NCBI GenBank assembly: GCA_002405995.1
Contig: DHMW01000039.1
Location: 1 to 15,098, forward strand
Direction: 5' to 3'
DNA: 15,098 nt
DNA from: Oscillospiraceae bacterium UBA4632
GTDB lineage: Bacteria; Bacillota; Clostridia; Oscillospirales; Oscillospiraceae
Below are positions 1 through 6,243 of the stretch, in pieces. Position 1 is the first letter of the stretch; each line of letters begins with the position of its first letter. The translations under genes and the position numbers were made by a program. The notes under the pieces are model-generated. The model did no database searches, was not told the DNA's origin, and saw only the letters and a list, made by a program, of their open reading frames with translations.

Positions 1-714
1 CAGCACAAGATGTCCAAGCGCCACGGCGACCCGAGCTACGAGGACCTCAAGGCGCAGGGCTTCCTGACGCCCGCCATCCTCAACTATGTGGCGCTGCTCG
101 GCTGGTCGCCGCGCGGCGCGCAGAGCGAGCAGGAGTTCTTCACGCTCGACGAGCTGGTCGATGCCTTCGACATCGGCGGCATTTCCAAGTCCCCCGCCAT
201 CTTCGACATCGAAAAGCTGACGTATTTCAACGCGAACTATCTCCGCGATCTCCCGCCGGAGAAATTCTGTAAAGTTGCCGAGCCTTACATTCGTCAGGCC
301 GTCAGGAACGAGGCGTACTCCGTCAGCGAGATCGCAGCGCTTTTGCAGGCCCGCTGCGAAAAGCTCACCGACATCCCCGAAAAGGTGGATTTCTTCGATG
401 CGCTGCCCGATTACGGTGTGGAATTCTATACGAACAAAAAGTCCAAGACCAATTCCGATATCTCGCTCGAGATGCTCAATAAGGTCCTGCCCAAGCTCGA
501 GCAGCTGCCCGAGTGGACGAACGATGCCATCCACGATATGCTCGTCTCGTTTGCCGAGGAGCTCGGCGTGAAGAACGCGACGCTCATGTGGCCGCTGCGC
601 ATCGCCGTTGCGGGCAAGCTCGTCACGCCCGGCGGCGCAGTCGAGATCTGCCGCATCCTCGGCCGCGAGGAGACGGTCAGGCGCGTCAAGGCCGGCATCG
701 CCATGCTTTCATGA
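1..714 (+). CDS. gltX: Glutamyl-tRNA synthetase, C-terminal part (5' end outside window)
   Basis: Class I aminoacyl-tRNA synthetase that charges tRNA-Glu with glutamate in the cytoplasm. The frame is open from the first base. The first visible residues are QHKMSKRHGD, containing the KMSKR ATP-binding signature, so the nucleotide-binding Rossmann part with its HIGH motif lies upstream. The segment 'GFLTPAILNYVALLGWSPRG...E.FTLDELVDAFDI..ISKSPAIFDIEKLTYFNANYLR' is the typical start of the GltX stem and anticodon-binding region. The remaining roughly 160 residues are its helical C-terminal domain. About 237 residues are visible, which fits the second half of a protein of about 480-550 residues. 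The TGA stop overlaps the ATG of the next gene (ATGA), so the two are translationally coupled. Some Firmicutes carry a non-discriminating form that also charges tRNA-Gln; this cannot be judged from the C-terminal half. Confidence 0.95.
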   Translation, partial: QHKMSKRHGDPSYEDLKAQGFLTPAILNYVALLGWSPRGAQSEQEFFTLDELVDAFDIGGISKSPAIFDIEKLTYFNANYLRDLPPEKFCKVAEPYIRQAVRNEAYSVSEIAALLQARCEKLTDIPEKVDFFDALPDYGVEFYTNKKSKTNSDISLEMLNKVLPKLEQLPEWTNDAIHDMLVSFAEELGVKNATLMWPLRIAVAGKLVTPGGAVEICRILGREETVRRVKAGIAMLS

Positions 715-1322
715 TCGAACGGTACTGCCCAACGCTGCGCAGCGGCGTCCTCCGACGGGAATTTCTGCATACCGCGGCGGCATTCGGCGTTCTGGTGCTG
801 CTGGGCTTTGCCGCGGGAATGATCTTTCCCAATATGGCGCAGCAGGCGCTTCAACGCTTTGCCGCGCAGGTCGAGCAGCTGGGTCTTACCGACGATGTCC
901 CCCAGTCGCAGATGATGGCAACGCTGTTTTTCAACAACATCACGGCGTCCCTCCTCTCGATGCTCTACGGGCTCATCCCGTTCCTGCCGCTCAGCGCACT
1001 CGCGCTCGGCATGAATGCGCTGATGCTCGGCTCGTTTGCCGCCGTCTACCAGCAGCAGGGGATCGGTCTCGGCGTGTATTTCCTCGGCATCCTGCCGCAT
1101 GGGATCTTTGAGCTGGCAGCCCTGATCCTCTCCTGCGCGCTGGGTCTGCTGCTCTGCCGCACGGGGACAGACCGTCTGCGCAGCAAGGACGGCTCCGCGC
1201 CGTTTTTTCCCCGCGTGCTGGACTGTCTGCGCGTATTTCTCTTCGCCGCCGTACCGCTGCTGCTGATCGCCGCGCTCGTGGAGTCCTATGTCACACCGCT
1301 GCTGCTGAGCCTTGCGATGTAG
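711..1322 (+). CDS. SpoIIM-family (stage II sporulation protein M / DUF95) membrane protein
   Basis: A 203-residue integral membrane protein. Hydrophobic helices lie at about 21-40, 85-115, 118-150 and 172-202. Family signatures are visible: an NN pair at residues 75-76 just before a long hydrophobic stretch, PHGIFEL at 129-135, and ALVESYVTP at 188-196 near the C-terminus. In Bacillus, SpoIIM works with SpoIID and SpoIIP in peptidoglycan remodelling during engulfment, but DUF95 paralogues also occur outside sporulation loci. No other sporulation gene is visible here, so the sporulation role is family-based only. The ATG at 711 overlaps the gltX stop (ATGA). A longer upstream in-frame reading exists but lies inside gltX and has no ribosome binding site. 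The TAG stop directly abuts the -35 box of the next promoter. Confidence 0.85.
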   Translation: MIERYCPTLRSGVLRREFLHTAAAFGVLVLLGFAAGMIFPNMAQQALQRFAAQVEQLGLTDDVPQSQMMATLFFNNITASLLSMLYGLIPFLPLSALALGMNALMLGSFAAVYQQQGIGLGVYFLGILPHGIFELAALILSCALGLLLCRTGTDRLRSKDGSAPFFPRVLDCLRVFLFAAVPLLLIAALVESYVTPLLLSLAM

Positions 1323-1351
1323 TTGACTTTCCCGCAAAAGCCATATATAAT
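1323..1351 (+). promoter_or_regulatory. Sigma-A promoter for the first MATE gene
   Basis: TTGACT (1323-1328), a 17-bp spacer and a perfect TATAAT (1346-1351). The -35 box begins on the base after the preceding stop codon. Expected transcription start is about 1358, giving a leader of about 137 nt before the MATE start codon. Confidence 0.85.
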
Positions 1352-1383
1352 ATCCCCGTAAAGATACGACAGTCTTTGACTGC

Positions 1384-1399
1384 ATATCCGATCGGATAT
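1384..1399. promoter_or_regulatory. Perfect 16-bp palindrome in the MATE leader (candidate operator)
   Basis: ATATCCGATCGGATAT is a perfect dyad centred about 35 bp downstream of the predicted transcription start. Its size and position fit a roadblock operator for a dimeric regulator (TetR or MarR type would be usual for an efflux gene), but no regulator gene is adjacent. It could also form a short RNA hairpin. Confidence 0.5.
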
Positions 1400-1403
1400 C
1401 ACA

Positions 1404-1438
1404 GGAAAAGCACCGTTTTCGCGGCGCTTTTCCTTTTT
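1404..1438 (+). terminator. Hairpin with U-tract in the MATE leader: attenuator or upstream-operon terminator
   Basis: GGAAAAGCACCG (1404-1415) pairs with CGGCGCTTTTCC (1422-1433) with a single mismatch and a 6-nt loop, followed by a run of five T. It lies downstream of the strong 1323-1351 promoter and upstream of the MATE start, so it would terminate transcripts from that promoter unless relieved. It may also end gltX-operon readthrough. Confidence 0.6.
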
Positions 1439-1494
1439 CCGCCATTTTGACCCGCCTGTCCCCTTCACGCGGACAGGAGAAAGTGAGGAAGTCC

Positions 1495-2871
1495 ATGCCT
1501 CAGCCGTCCGCCGCAAGGCCCGTGCAGACCGTGCGCAACATGACCGAGGGCGGTCCCGTCCCGCTCATTCTGCGCTTCGCGCTGCCCATCTTCATCAGCC
1601 AGGTTTTTCAGCAGCTCTACAGCACGGCCGACGTGTTCATCGTCGGCAAGTTTCTCGGCACGAACGCCTTCGCCGCCGTCAGTTCGTCCGGCACGCTCAT
1701 CATGCTGCTCACGAGCCTGTTTATCGGCACGTCGATGGGCGCCGGCGTTGCCATCTCCAAATATTTCGGTGCGGGCGACTACGAAAACGTCTCGCGCGCT
1801 ATCCACACAAACCTCGCCTTCGGCATCGTCTCCGGCGCAGGGCTGACGCTTGTGGGCGTGCTGTTCACGCCGACGTTCCTCGTCTGGATGAACACAGACG
1901 CGCAGGTCATGCCCGAGGCAGTGGAATATTTCCGCTATTATTTTCTCGGCGTGCTGGCAACGGTGCTCTACAATATGTGCGCCGGCGCGCTCAACGCGCT
2001 CGGCGACAGCCGCCGTCCCCTGCACTACCTTATCATCTCGTCGCTGACGAACATCGCGCTTGATCTTCTGTTCATCGGCGCGTTCCACTGGGGCGTCTGG
2101 TCCGCCGCGGTGGCAACGGTCATCTCCCAGACGGTCAGCTTTGTGCTCTGCCTGCGCCACCTTCTGCGCAAGGACGAGGTCTACACCGTCACGCCGCGCA
2201 ATATCCGCCTGCACGGCGATATGCTGCGTGAGATCGTTCGCTACGGCCTCCCCTCCGGCATTCAGAACTGCGTCATCGGACTTGCCAACGTCATCGTGCA
2301 GTCGCAGATCAACTCGTTCGGCATGCTCGCGATGGCGGCCTACGGCGCGCACTGCAAGGTCGAGGGCTTCGCCTTTCTCCCCATCACAAGCTTCACGATG
2401 GCGTGCACCACGTTTGTCGGGCAGAATCTCGGCGCCCGGCAGTACGACCGCGCCAAGCGCGGCGCGCGCTTCTGCATTCTCGTCGCCGTTGTCATGGCGG
2501 AGCTGATCGGCCTGCTTTACTACCTCTTCGCACCTCAGCTCATCGGCCTGTTCGACAGCACCCCCGGCGTCATCACACTCGGCGTGCAGCAGGCGCACAC
2601 GGTGGCGCTGTTTTACTGCCTGCTGGCGTTCTCGCACTCCATTGCCGCCGTCTGCCGCGGCGCGGGGCGCGCGGTCGTTCCGATGATGATCATGCTCTCG
2701 GTCTGGTGCGTCATCCGCATCATCTACATCATGCTCGTCGTCCGCTTTATCGGCGAGATCGGCTATATCTACTGGGCCTATCCCCTCACCTGGGCGATCA
2801 GCTCCACCATTTATCTCATTTACTACCTCAGATCTGACTGGGTCCACGGCTTTGAAAGGCATCGCAGATGA
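1495..2871 (+). CDS. MATE-family multidrug efflux transporter
   Basis: Inner-membrane antiporter of the MATE family, which exports organic cations and drugs using Na+ or H+ gradients. The protein is 458 residues, normal for the family, with twelve predicted hydrophobic helices in two repeated halves. Each half begins with the typical 'RFALPIFISQVFQQLYSTADVFIVG' or 'VRYGLPSGIQNCVIGLANVIVQSQINSFG' pattern. ALNALGDSRRP and FVGQNLGARQYDRAKRG are characteristic MATE motifs. The ATG at 1495 is preferred: GAGGA lies 6 nt upstream. A GTG at 1483 behind AGGAG and a TTG at 1447 are in-frame alternatives; the TTG would put translation start in the foot of the attenuator. The stop overlaps the ATG of the acetyltransferase gene by ATGA, so the two form a transcriptional and translational unit. 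The substrate cannot be predicted. Confidence 0.92.
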   Translation: MPQPSAARPVQTVRNMTEGGPVPLILRFALPIFISQVFQQLYSTADVFIVGKFLGTNAFAAVSSSGTLIMLLTSLFIGTSMGAGVAISKYFGAGDYENVSRAIHTNLAFGIVSGAGLTLVGVLFTPTFLVWMNTDAQVMPEAVEYFRYYFLGVLATVLYNMCAGALNALGDSRRPLHYLIISSLTNIALDLLFIGAFHWGVWSAAVATVISQTVSFVLCLRHLLRKDEVYTVTPRNIRLHGDMLREIVRYGLPSGIQNCVIGLANVIVQSQINSFGMLAMAAYGAHCKVEGFAFLPITSFTMACTTFVGQNLGARQYDRAKRGARFCILVAVVMAELIGLLYYLFAPQLIGLFDSTPGVITLGVQQAHTVALFYCLLAFSHSIAAVCRGAGRAVVPMMIMLSVWCVIRIIYIMLVVRFIGEIGYIYWAYPLTWAISSTIYLIYYLRSDWVHGFERHRR

Positions 2872-3485
2872 ACGCTGTCAAATTCCGCCTGCGCACCGTC
2901 ACGCCGGACGATGCAGAGCGGCTGCTTTCGATTTACGCCCCCTATGTAGAGGAAACGGCGATCTCATTCGAATATGCCGTTCCCTCTGTTCCGGAATTTC
3001 GTTCCCGCATCGAAGGCATTGTGCGGAAGTACCCCTATCTTGCGGCGGAGGATGAGACCGGGCGGCTGCTCGGCTACGCCTACACGCACGCCTTTATCGC
3101 GCGCGAGGCATACAGCCACTGCGCGGAAACGACGATCTATGTCGCCAAGGATCTGCGCCGCAGCGGTCTTGGCAAGGCGCTCTACGGCGCGCTCGAGGAG
3201 CTTTCCCGCTCGCAGGGCATTTACAATCTCTACGCCTGTATCGGCGAGCCGCAGGACGAGGAGGACGAATACCTCAGCTACAACAGCATCCGCTTCCACG
3301 AGCACCTTGGCTTCCGCCGCATCGGCGTGTTCAACCGCTGCGGCTGGAAATTCGGCCGCTGGTACAATATGGTCTGGGCGGAAAAGCTGCTCGACCCGCC
3401 CGCTGTACCGCGCGCCTTCCTTTCCTTCCCCGCGCTGGACAAGGCGCGCGTCTCTGCGATCCTCGCCCGCCACAGCACGTTCTGA
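2868..3485 (+). CDS. GNAT acetyltransferase, phosphinothricin acetyltransferase-like
   Basis: A 205-residue cytoplasmic acetyl-CoA-dependent N-acetyltransferase. The N-terminal pattern 'ETAISFEY..PSVPEFRSRI', the segment AREAYSHCAETTIYV at about 79-92, the acetyl-CoA-binding loop RRSGLG at 97-102, and 'SIRFHEHLGFRRIGVFNRCGWKFGRWYNMVW' at 140-170 match the Pat/Bar/YncA subgroup, which acetylates phosphinothricin, methionine sulfone and similar amino-acid analogues. An acidic insertion (GEPQDEEDEY, about 126-135) sits before the conserved NS pair and is longer than usual. The C-terminal 30 residues are an extension beyond the core fold. The gene is coupled by ATGA to the MATE gene, suggesting modification plus export of the same class of toxic small molecule (inference). 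The true substrate is unknown. Confidence 0.88.
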   Translation: MNAVKFRLRTVTPDDAERLLSIYAPYVEETAISFEYAVPSVPEFRSRIEGIVRKYPYLAAEDETGRLLGYAYTHAFIAREAYSHCAETTIYVAKDLRRSGLGKALYGALEELSRSQGIYNLYACIGEPQDEEDEYLSYNSIRFHEHLGFRRIGVFNRCGWKFGRWYNMVWAEKLLDPPAVPRAFLSFPALDKARVSAILARHSTF

Positions 3486-3548
3486 GTCTGCACAGCGGCG
3501 CGCGAAACAAAGCTGCAAGTGCGGCTGCACTCGCAGCGTTTGCAGACT
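3485..3548. repeat. Nested inverted repeats after the acetyltransferase stop
   Basis: An outer arm pair AGTCTGCA/TGCAGACT (3485-3492 and 3541-3548) surrounds an inner hairpin, GCTGC-A-AGTGC, loop GGCT, GCACT-C-GCAGC (3512-3537). No U-tract follows. It could stabilise the mRNA 3' end or be a cruciform; the function is unknown. Confidence 0.5.
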
Positions 3549-3572
3549 GTTCCCCCCCACGCTTTGTGCGTC

Positions 3573-3615
3573 AAAAAAAGAGGAGCGGGACAATACGTCC
3601 CGCTCCTCTTTTCAT
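3573..3615. terminator. Bidirectional intrinsic terminator between convergent genes
   Basis: A perfect 16-bp stem (3576-3591 with 3597-3612, core GAGGAGCGGGAC) with a 5-nt loop AATAC. It has an A-run on the left and a T-run on the right, so it works on both strands. It separates the plus-strand MATE/acetyltransferase unit from the minus-strand membrane gene. Confidence 0.92.
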
Positions 3616-3622
3616 CTGTAAA

Positions 3623-4789
3623 TCACAGTCCGAGCAGCTGCTTTTTCTTTGCGTCGAATTCCTCTTGGGTGATCACACCGCTGTCAAGAAGCTCTTTATA
3701 GGTCTTCAGTTCCTCCGCCGTGCCAAGCGCTGCATTGCCTGCCCCCTGTGCTCTGGGAGCCGCTGCGGGGCGGGCATCGCCGGCAGTAACAATACTGTTC
3801 ATTTTATCCTGCAGCAGGATCGGTGGGATGATAGAAACGAAAATCTCCAGGATCAGGCAGAGCGTCGCCATATCAGAAGTAAGGCCCTTTGCCGCTGCCA
3901 TCTTATCAACACGCTGCGCGGTTTTATATGTCCAGTAGATGATATAAAACGGAACGAAAAGGCTAAGCAGCAGCTTATTTGTGGGGTTGCGCGGCTGTTC
4001 ATCCTGCACTGCATTTGTATAGCCGGTCATCCGATAAATCCAGATATAATGCCAGATACCAAACGTAAAGAGCAGCAGCAAAACATGCTTGGCAAGGCCG
4101 CAATATGCTTCGCTTGTCACACCGGGCTGATTTGCAGCAGTCACTGTTTGATCCCCGCTTTCATTTTGATTGGATATAGGCGCGTTTGCACTATAGTTTG
4201 GCATCCCACCGGGGAAAACGATTGCCAATCCGGCAAAAAGCATAGCCGCTGCTGTTATAAGTAATGTAAGAAATTCCGACCATCCGTAAAGGTAAGCGTA
4301 AGAGTAATCTATGATTCCAATTTCTCTTAAAATCAGCGCCAGAACACCAAGTACCGCTCTCACAAACACCAATGCCGCCGGAAGGAACCAGAAGCGGTTG
4401 ATCGTCTGCTTATATTTGTCCAACCAAGTGGTATAATTTGCTGCTGCAATGCAGAATAACCCAACATACGCGAGTGCAACAAGCAAATACAGGAGCATAA
4501 CAAACAAGCTGAACCTATCGCCGCTCCAATAATTCCAAACGGTGTAACCTTCAAAACCGGTAAAGAATCTCCACAGTTCGACTATCGCCAATCCGCCCAA
4601 TACCGCTGTAGTGCAAATGTCCCGCTCCTTCATAATGAACAAAACTGCCAGCGCTGCAGAGCAAATAAAGCATAGAAGATAGAGAACTGTAAAATATTGA
4701 ACGCACCAGGAAAGATACCTGACTGCAAAAATACCGAATAAAATTCCCGCAATAAGTGAATATTGCGGCGTTGTCTTTTTCTCTTCCAT
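3623..4789 (-). CDS. Multi-pass membrane protein with DUF4234-like and C-terminal SHOCT domains
   Basis: A 388-residue protein. Residues 11-192 hold about five or six hydrophobic helices. Residues 197-228 are a polar Asn/Gln-rich linker. Residues 232-330 resemble DUF4234 ('KHVLLLLFTFGIWHYIWIYRMTGY', then 'NPTNKLLLSLFVPFYIIYWTYKTA'). An Ala/Pro linker follows. Residues 358-388 are a SHOCT motif (LKTYKELLDSGVITQEEFDA). SHOCT is a short C-terminal oligomerisation or interaction module found on many unrelated bacterial proteins; the function of DUF4234 is unknown. ATG at 4789 is chosen over the longer reading from 4834 because AGGGAG sits 6 nt upstream and the extra 15 residues are a basic, non-conserved-looking stretch. 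The gene is AT-richer than its neighbours. It has its own promoter (4936-4964) and ends at the bidirectional terminator. No function can be assigned. Confidence 0.85.
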   Translation of the reverse strand: MEEKKTTPQYSLIAGILFGIFAVRYLSWCVQYFTVLYLLCFICSAALAVLFIMKERDICTTAVLGGLAIVELWRFFTGFEGYTVWNYWSGDRFSLFVMLLYLLVALAYVGLFCIAAANYTTWLDKYKQTINRFWFLPAALVFVRAVLGVLALILREIGIIDYSYAYLYGWSEFLTLLITAAAMLFAGLAIVFPGGMPNYSANAPISNQNESGDQTVTAANQPGVTSEAYCGLAKHVLLLLFTFGIWHYIWIYRMTGYTNAVQDEQPRNPTNKLLLSLFVPFYIIYWTYKTAQRVDKMAAAKGLTSDMATLCLILEIFVSIIPPILLQDKMNSIVTAGDARPAAAPRAQGAGNAALGTAEELKTYKELLDSGVITQEEFDAKKKQLLGL

Positions 4790-4820
4790 GATAAACTCCC
4801 TCTTTTTAATTTCTTTCAAT

Positions 4821-4865
4821 TTACGCTTGCACAATGTCCCCTTCGAGTCCGATCGTCACACACAT
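4821..4865 (-). CDS. Possible 14-residue upstream ORF in the leader of the SHOCT membrane gene
   Basis: Reads MCVTIGLEGDIVQA and ends with TAA 31 nt before the downstream ATG. Its ribosome binding site, GGGGAGGA at 4873-4880 on the minus strand with 7-nt spacing, is stronger than that of the main gene, which is why it is listed. It lies within the predicted transcript (start about 4929). It could be a regulatory leader peptide or a small protein; conservation would decide. Confidence 0.45.
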   Translation of the reverse strand: MCVTIGLEGDIVQA

Positions 4866-4935
4866 GGATAATTCCTCCCCGAAAGCGAAAAAATGCACGA
4901 GAAGTCGGCGGATTGCACAACTTTTCGTACAAAGT

Positions 4936-4964
4936 ATCATATATATTTTCATGTATCTTGTCAA
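4936..4964 (-). promoter_or_regulatory. Sigma-A promoter for the SHOCT membrane gene
   Basis: On the minus strand, TTGACA (4959-4964), a 17-bp spacer and TATGAT (4936-4941). Expected start is about 4929, leaving a leader of about 140 nt that contains the small upstream ORF. Confidence 0.85.
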
Positions 4965-5096
4965 GCCTTTTTCAAAATTTGGTGAAATTTGCAAAATGCA
5001 ATACTTATCGCAAGATTTTTCAATTAAAAAATAGCCGAACTTTCACGCCATGATTTATGCAAGTTGTTCATTGAACACTTTGTAAGGGGCACGTCC
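4965..5096. other. AT-rich non-coding stretch
   Basis: Nothing beyond a short GTTCA-T-TGAAC dyad near 5066-5076 and A/T runs. No credible ORF on either strand. It joins the membrane-gene promoter to the distal repeat module. Confidence 0.5.
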
Positions 5097-5222
5097 TTCT
5101 ATACGCAGGCTCCGAAGCAGAGCAGGCGCATATTTTTGTGCAGCAAAAGTCAAAAAATTAAAATCGAAAATATAAACAAAAAGCGGGAGAGTTCCTTGTG
5201 GAACTCCCCCTTGGTCGGAGTG
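5097..5222 (-). repeat. Distal copy of the tRNA-3'-end/terminator module
   Basis: Read on the minus strand: CACTCCGACCA (5222-5212, a tRNA-like acceptor 3' end with CCA), then a hairpin and U-tract, then GTGCAGCA (5138-5145 on plus), then TTCTATA (5097-5103 on plus). The copy at 6244-6364 has the same order with nearly the same spacings. No complete tRNA can be folded here; only the 3' end remains, preceded by GAAATCC, which resembles a T-loop. Confidence 0.6.
5174..5210 (-). terminator. Intrinsic terminator downstream of barstar
   Basis: Stem 5185-5195 with 5200-5210, loop of 4 nt. The one imperfect pair is A-C on plus but becomes a G-U wobble in minus-strand RNA, and the T-run (GCTTTTTGTTT) is on the minus side. 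It is therefore a minus-strand terminator. Confidence 0.75.
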
Positions 5223-5287
5223 TAATTATAGGATTTCAGAAAACGCAGATATATCAACGGTTTGCTGGCAGTCGGCAAGGAGCTTTA

Positions 5288-5318
5288 TCCAATCCAATCA
5301 AATCCAATCAAATCAAAT
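5288..5318. repeat. Short AATC(A/C) tandem repeat at the barstar stop codon
   Basis: About six consecutive 5-bp units (AATCC and AATCA alternating, then AATCA) that run into the stop codon and last codons of barstar. The small unit makes slippage likely and could vary the barstar C-terminus. Confidence 0.6.
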
Positions 5319-5613
5319 AATCTGAAATATCAGAAGCTTCCACAGGTTCGATCACAATATTTACGCCGTCTTTTTGCGACAGATCACGAAATAATTCGAG
5401 CATCGTTTTTATTTCGGGTGTCAACTCTTTAGGAACGGCCGAAAGATTCTTCAGAACAAACGCAGTCGAATGATCATAGCAGCAATACAAACAGTCCCAT
5501 AATGCATCCATATTATGTCCATAGTAGTCAGGGAGCTGAAAGACATCTTTGAAATACTCGTGTAGTTCCCAATATGATTTGATGCCTGAAAAATCAAGGG
5601 TAATTGTATTCAT
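5308..5613 (-). CDS. Barstar-family ribonuclease inhibitor (immunity protein)
   Basis: A 101-residue cytoplasmic inhibitor that binds and plugs the active site of barnase-type ribonucleases. The signature LPDYYGHNMDALWDCL (27-42) aligns directly with barstar LPEYYGENLDALWDCL. Barstar contact residues Tyr29, Asp35, Trp38 and Asp39 are present as Tyr30, Asp36, Trp39 and Asp40. The Glu76 contact appears as Asp77 in 'LFRD', a conservative change. The start codon overlaps the stop of the barnase gene (ATGA), so toxin and inhibitor are translationally coupled. The gene is AT-rich compared with the flanking genome. It ends in a short tandem repeat, with a minus-strand terminator about 100 bp further on. 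Recognition is confident; what it protects against depends on whether the adjacent fragment is active or on toxins from other cells. Confidence 0.93.
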   Translation of the reverse strand: MNTITLDFSGIKSYWELHEYFKDVFQLPDYYGHNMDALWDCLYCCYDHSTAFVLKNLSAVPKELTPEIKTMLELFRDLSQKDGVNIVIEPVEASDISDYLI

Positions 5614-6179
5614 ACAATGTTCTCCAATCCAATTTCATAAAATGACATATAATGGTCATAGGTAACAAACAACAGACCGTCATCAGAGTAAAGAAGACGG
5701 CAGCTATTTCGATAACCACCATCATAATCAAAGTCTGCCTCATACCAAGTACGCTCTGGACTTTCGGGTAATTTGTGCTTACGATTTTCAAACACATCAC
5801 CGCCAATCATTCGCCCTGGCAATACTTCAGTTAAATTTCCGAGCAGCTTATCCCATCCCGCTTCCTTTGCTTCCGCCTGTGTAAGATAGTTATTAGGCAA
5901 AACACCGTGAAGTGCAACATATAAATCTACACCATCAGCTCCCGCATTTGTTGCTGTACCAGCGACAATGGAAGAGAGTGATTCTATATAGCATTTACAA
6001 TTAGGGTGGATCGGAATTTCAGCAATTTTTGGATCATCAACCGCAAGAATCCTGCCATTCATGGATGCGCAATAATAACAAGTCCCTGATGTGATTAATT
6101 GCCCGCCAAATCTTCCACAGTCTACTTTCATAAGTAATGCGCAGCGCTTTTTCAAGCAGGCAATGGTAGGCGGTGTCAC
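5610..6179 (-). CDS. Barnase-family ribonuclease toxin domain with truncated phage MuF-like N-terminus
   Basis: A 189-residue product as read from a GTG at 6179. Residues about 85-189 align with barnase along their length: LPNNYLTQAEAKEAGW, GNLTEVLPGRMIGGDVFENR, RTWYEADFDY, GYRNSCRLLYS, TYDHYMSFYEI. Catalytic equivalents are Glu147 (barnase Glu73), Arg157 (Arg83), Arg161 (Arg87) and His176 (His102). The position of barnase Lys27 is Gln101. Residues 31-66 (SGTCYYCASMNGR...PIHPNCKCYIE) resemble the C-terminal end of phage Mu F-like head morphogenesis proteins, with a C-x2-C and HPNCKC pattern. MuF-RNase fusions are a known class of prophage polymorphic toxin, but here the rest of MuF is missing. 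A TAG immediately precedes the GTG, there is no good ribosome binding site, and the repeat module starts 65 bp upstream. It is probably a fragment, possibly expressed. A TATAAT at 6229-6234 lacks a -35 box. Confidence 0.85.
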   Translation of the reverse strand: MTPPTIACLKKRCALLMKVDCGRFGGQLITSGTCYYCASMNGRILAVDDPKIAEIPIHPNCKCYIESLSSIVAGTATNAGADGVDLYVALHGVLPNNYLTQAEAKEAGWDKLLGNLTEVLPGRMIGGDVFENRKHKLPESPERTWYEADFDYDGGYRNSCRLLYSDDGLLFVTYDHYMSFYEIGLENIV

Positions 6180-6243
6180 CTATAACATAACCTATTTTCT
6201 TAACTTTGTACACGCATTTTTCTCCCATATTATAGAATTAGGG

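Noticed and set aside
1378..1452. Leader peptide from a TTG in the first MATE leader
   Set aside because: About 24 codons, no ribosome binding site, non-ATG start and hydrophobic low-complexity end. Too weak to call.
3566..4264. 232-residue plus-strand frame
   Set aside because: Antisense to the SHOCT membrane gene, begins inside the bidirectional terminator and has no ribosome binding site.
5288..5318. CRISPR-like array
   Set aside because: Five-base units without spacers; a simple tandem repeat. No CRISPR repeats were seen anywhere in the window.
6037..6228. 63-codon minus-strand frame overlapping the barnase fragment, as a missing MuF N-terminus after frameshift
   Set aside because: Its sequence shows no MuF-like pattern, and joining it to the barnase frame would not restore a recognisable module.
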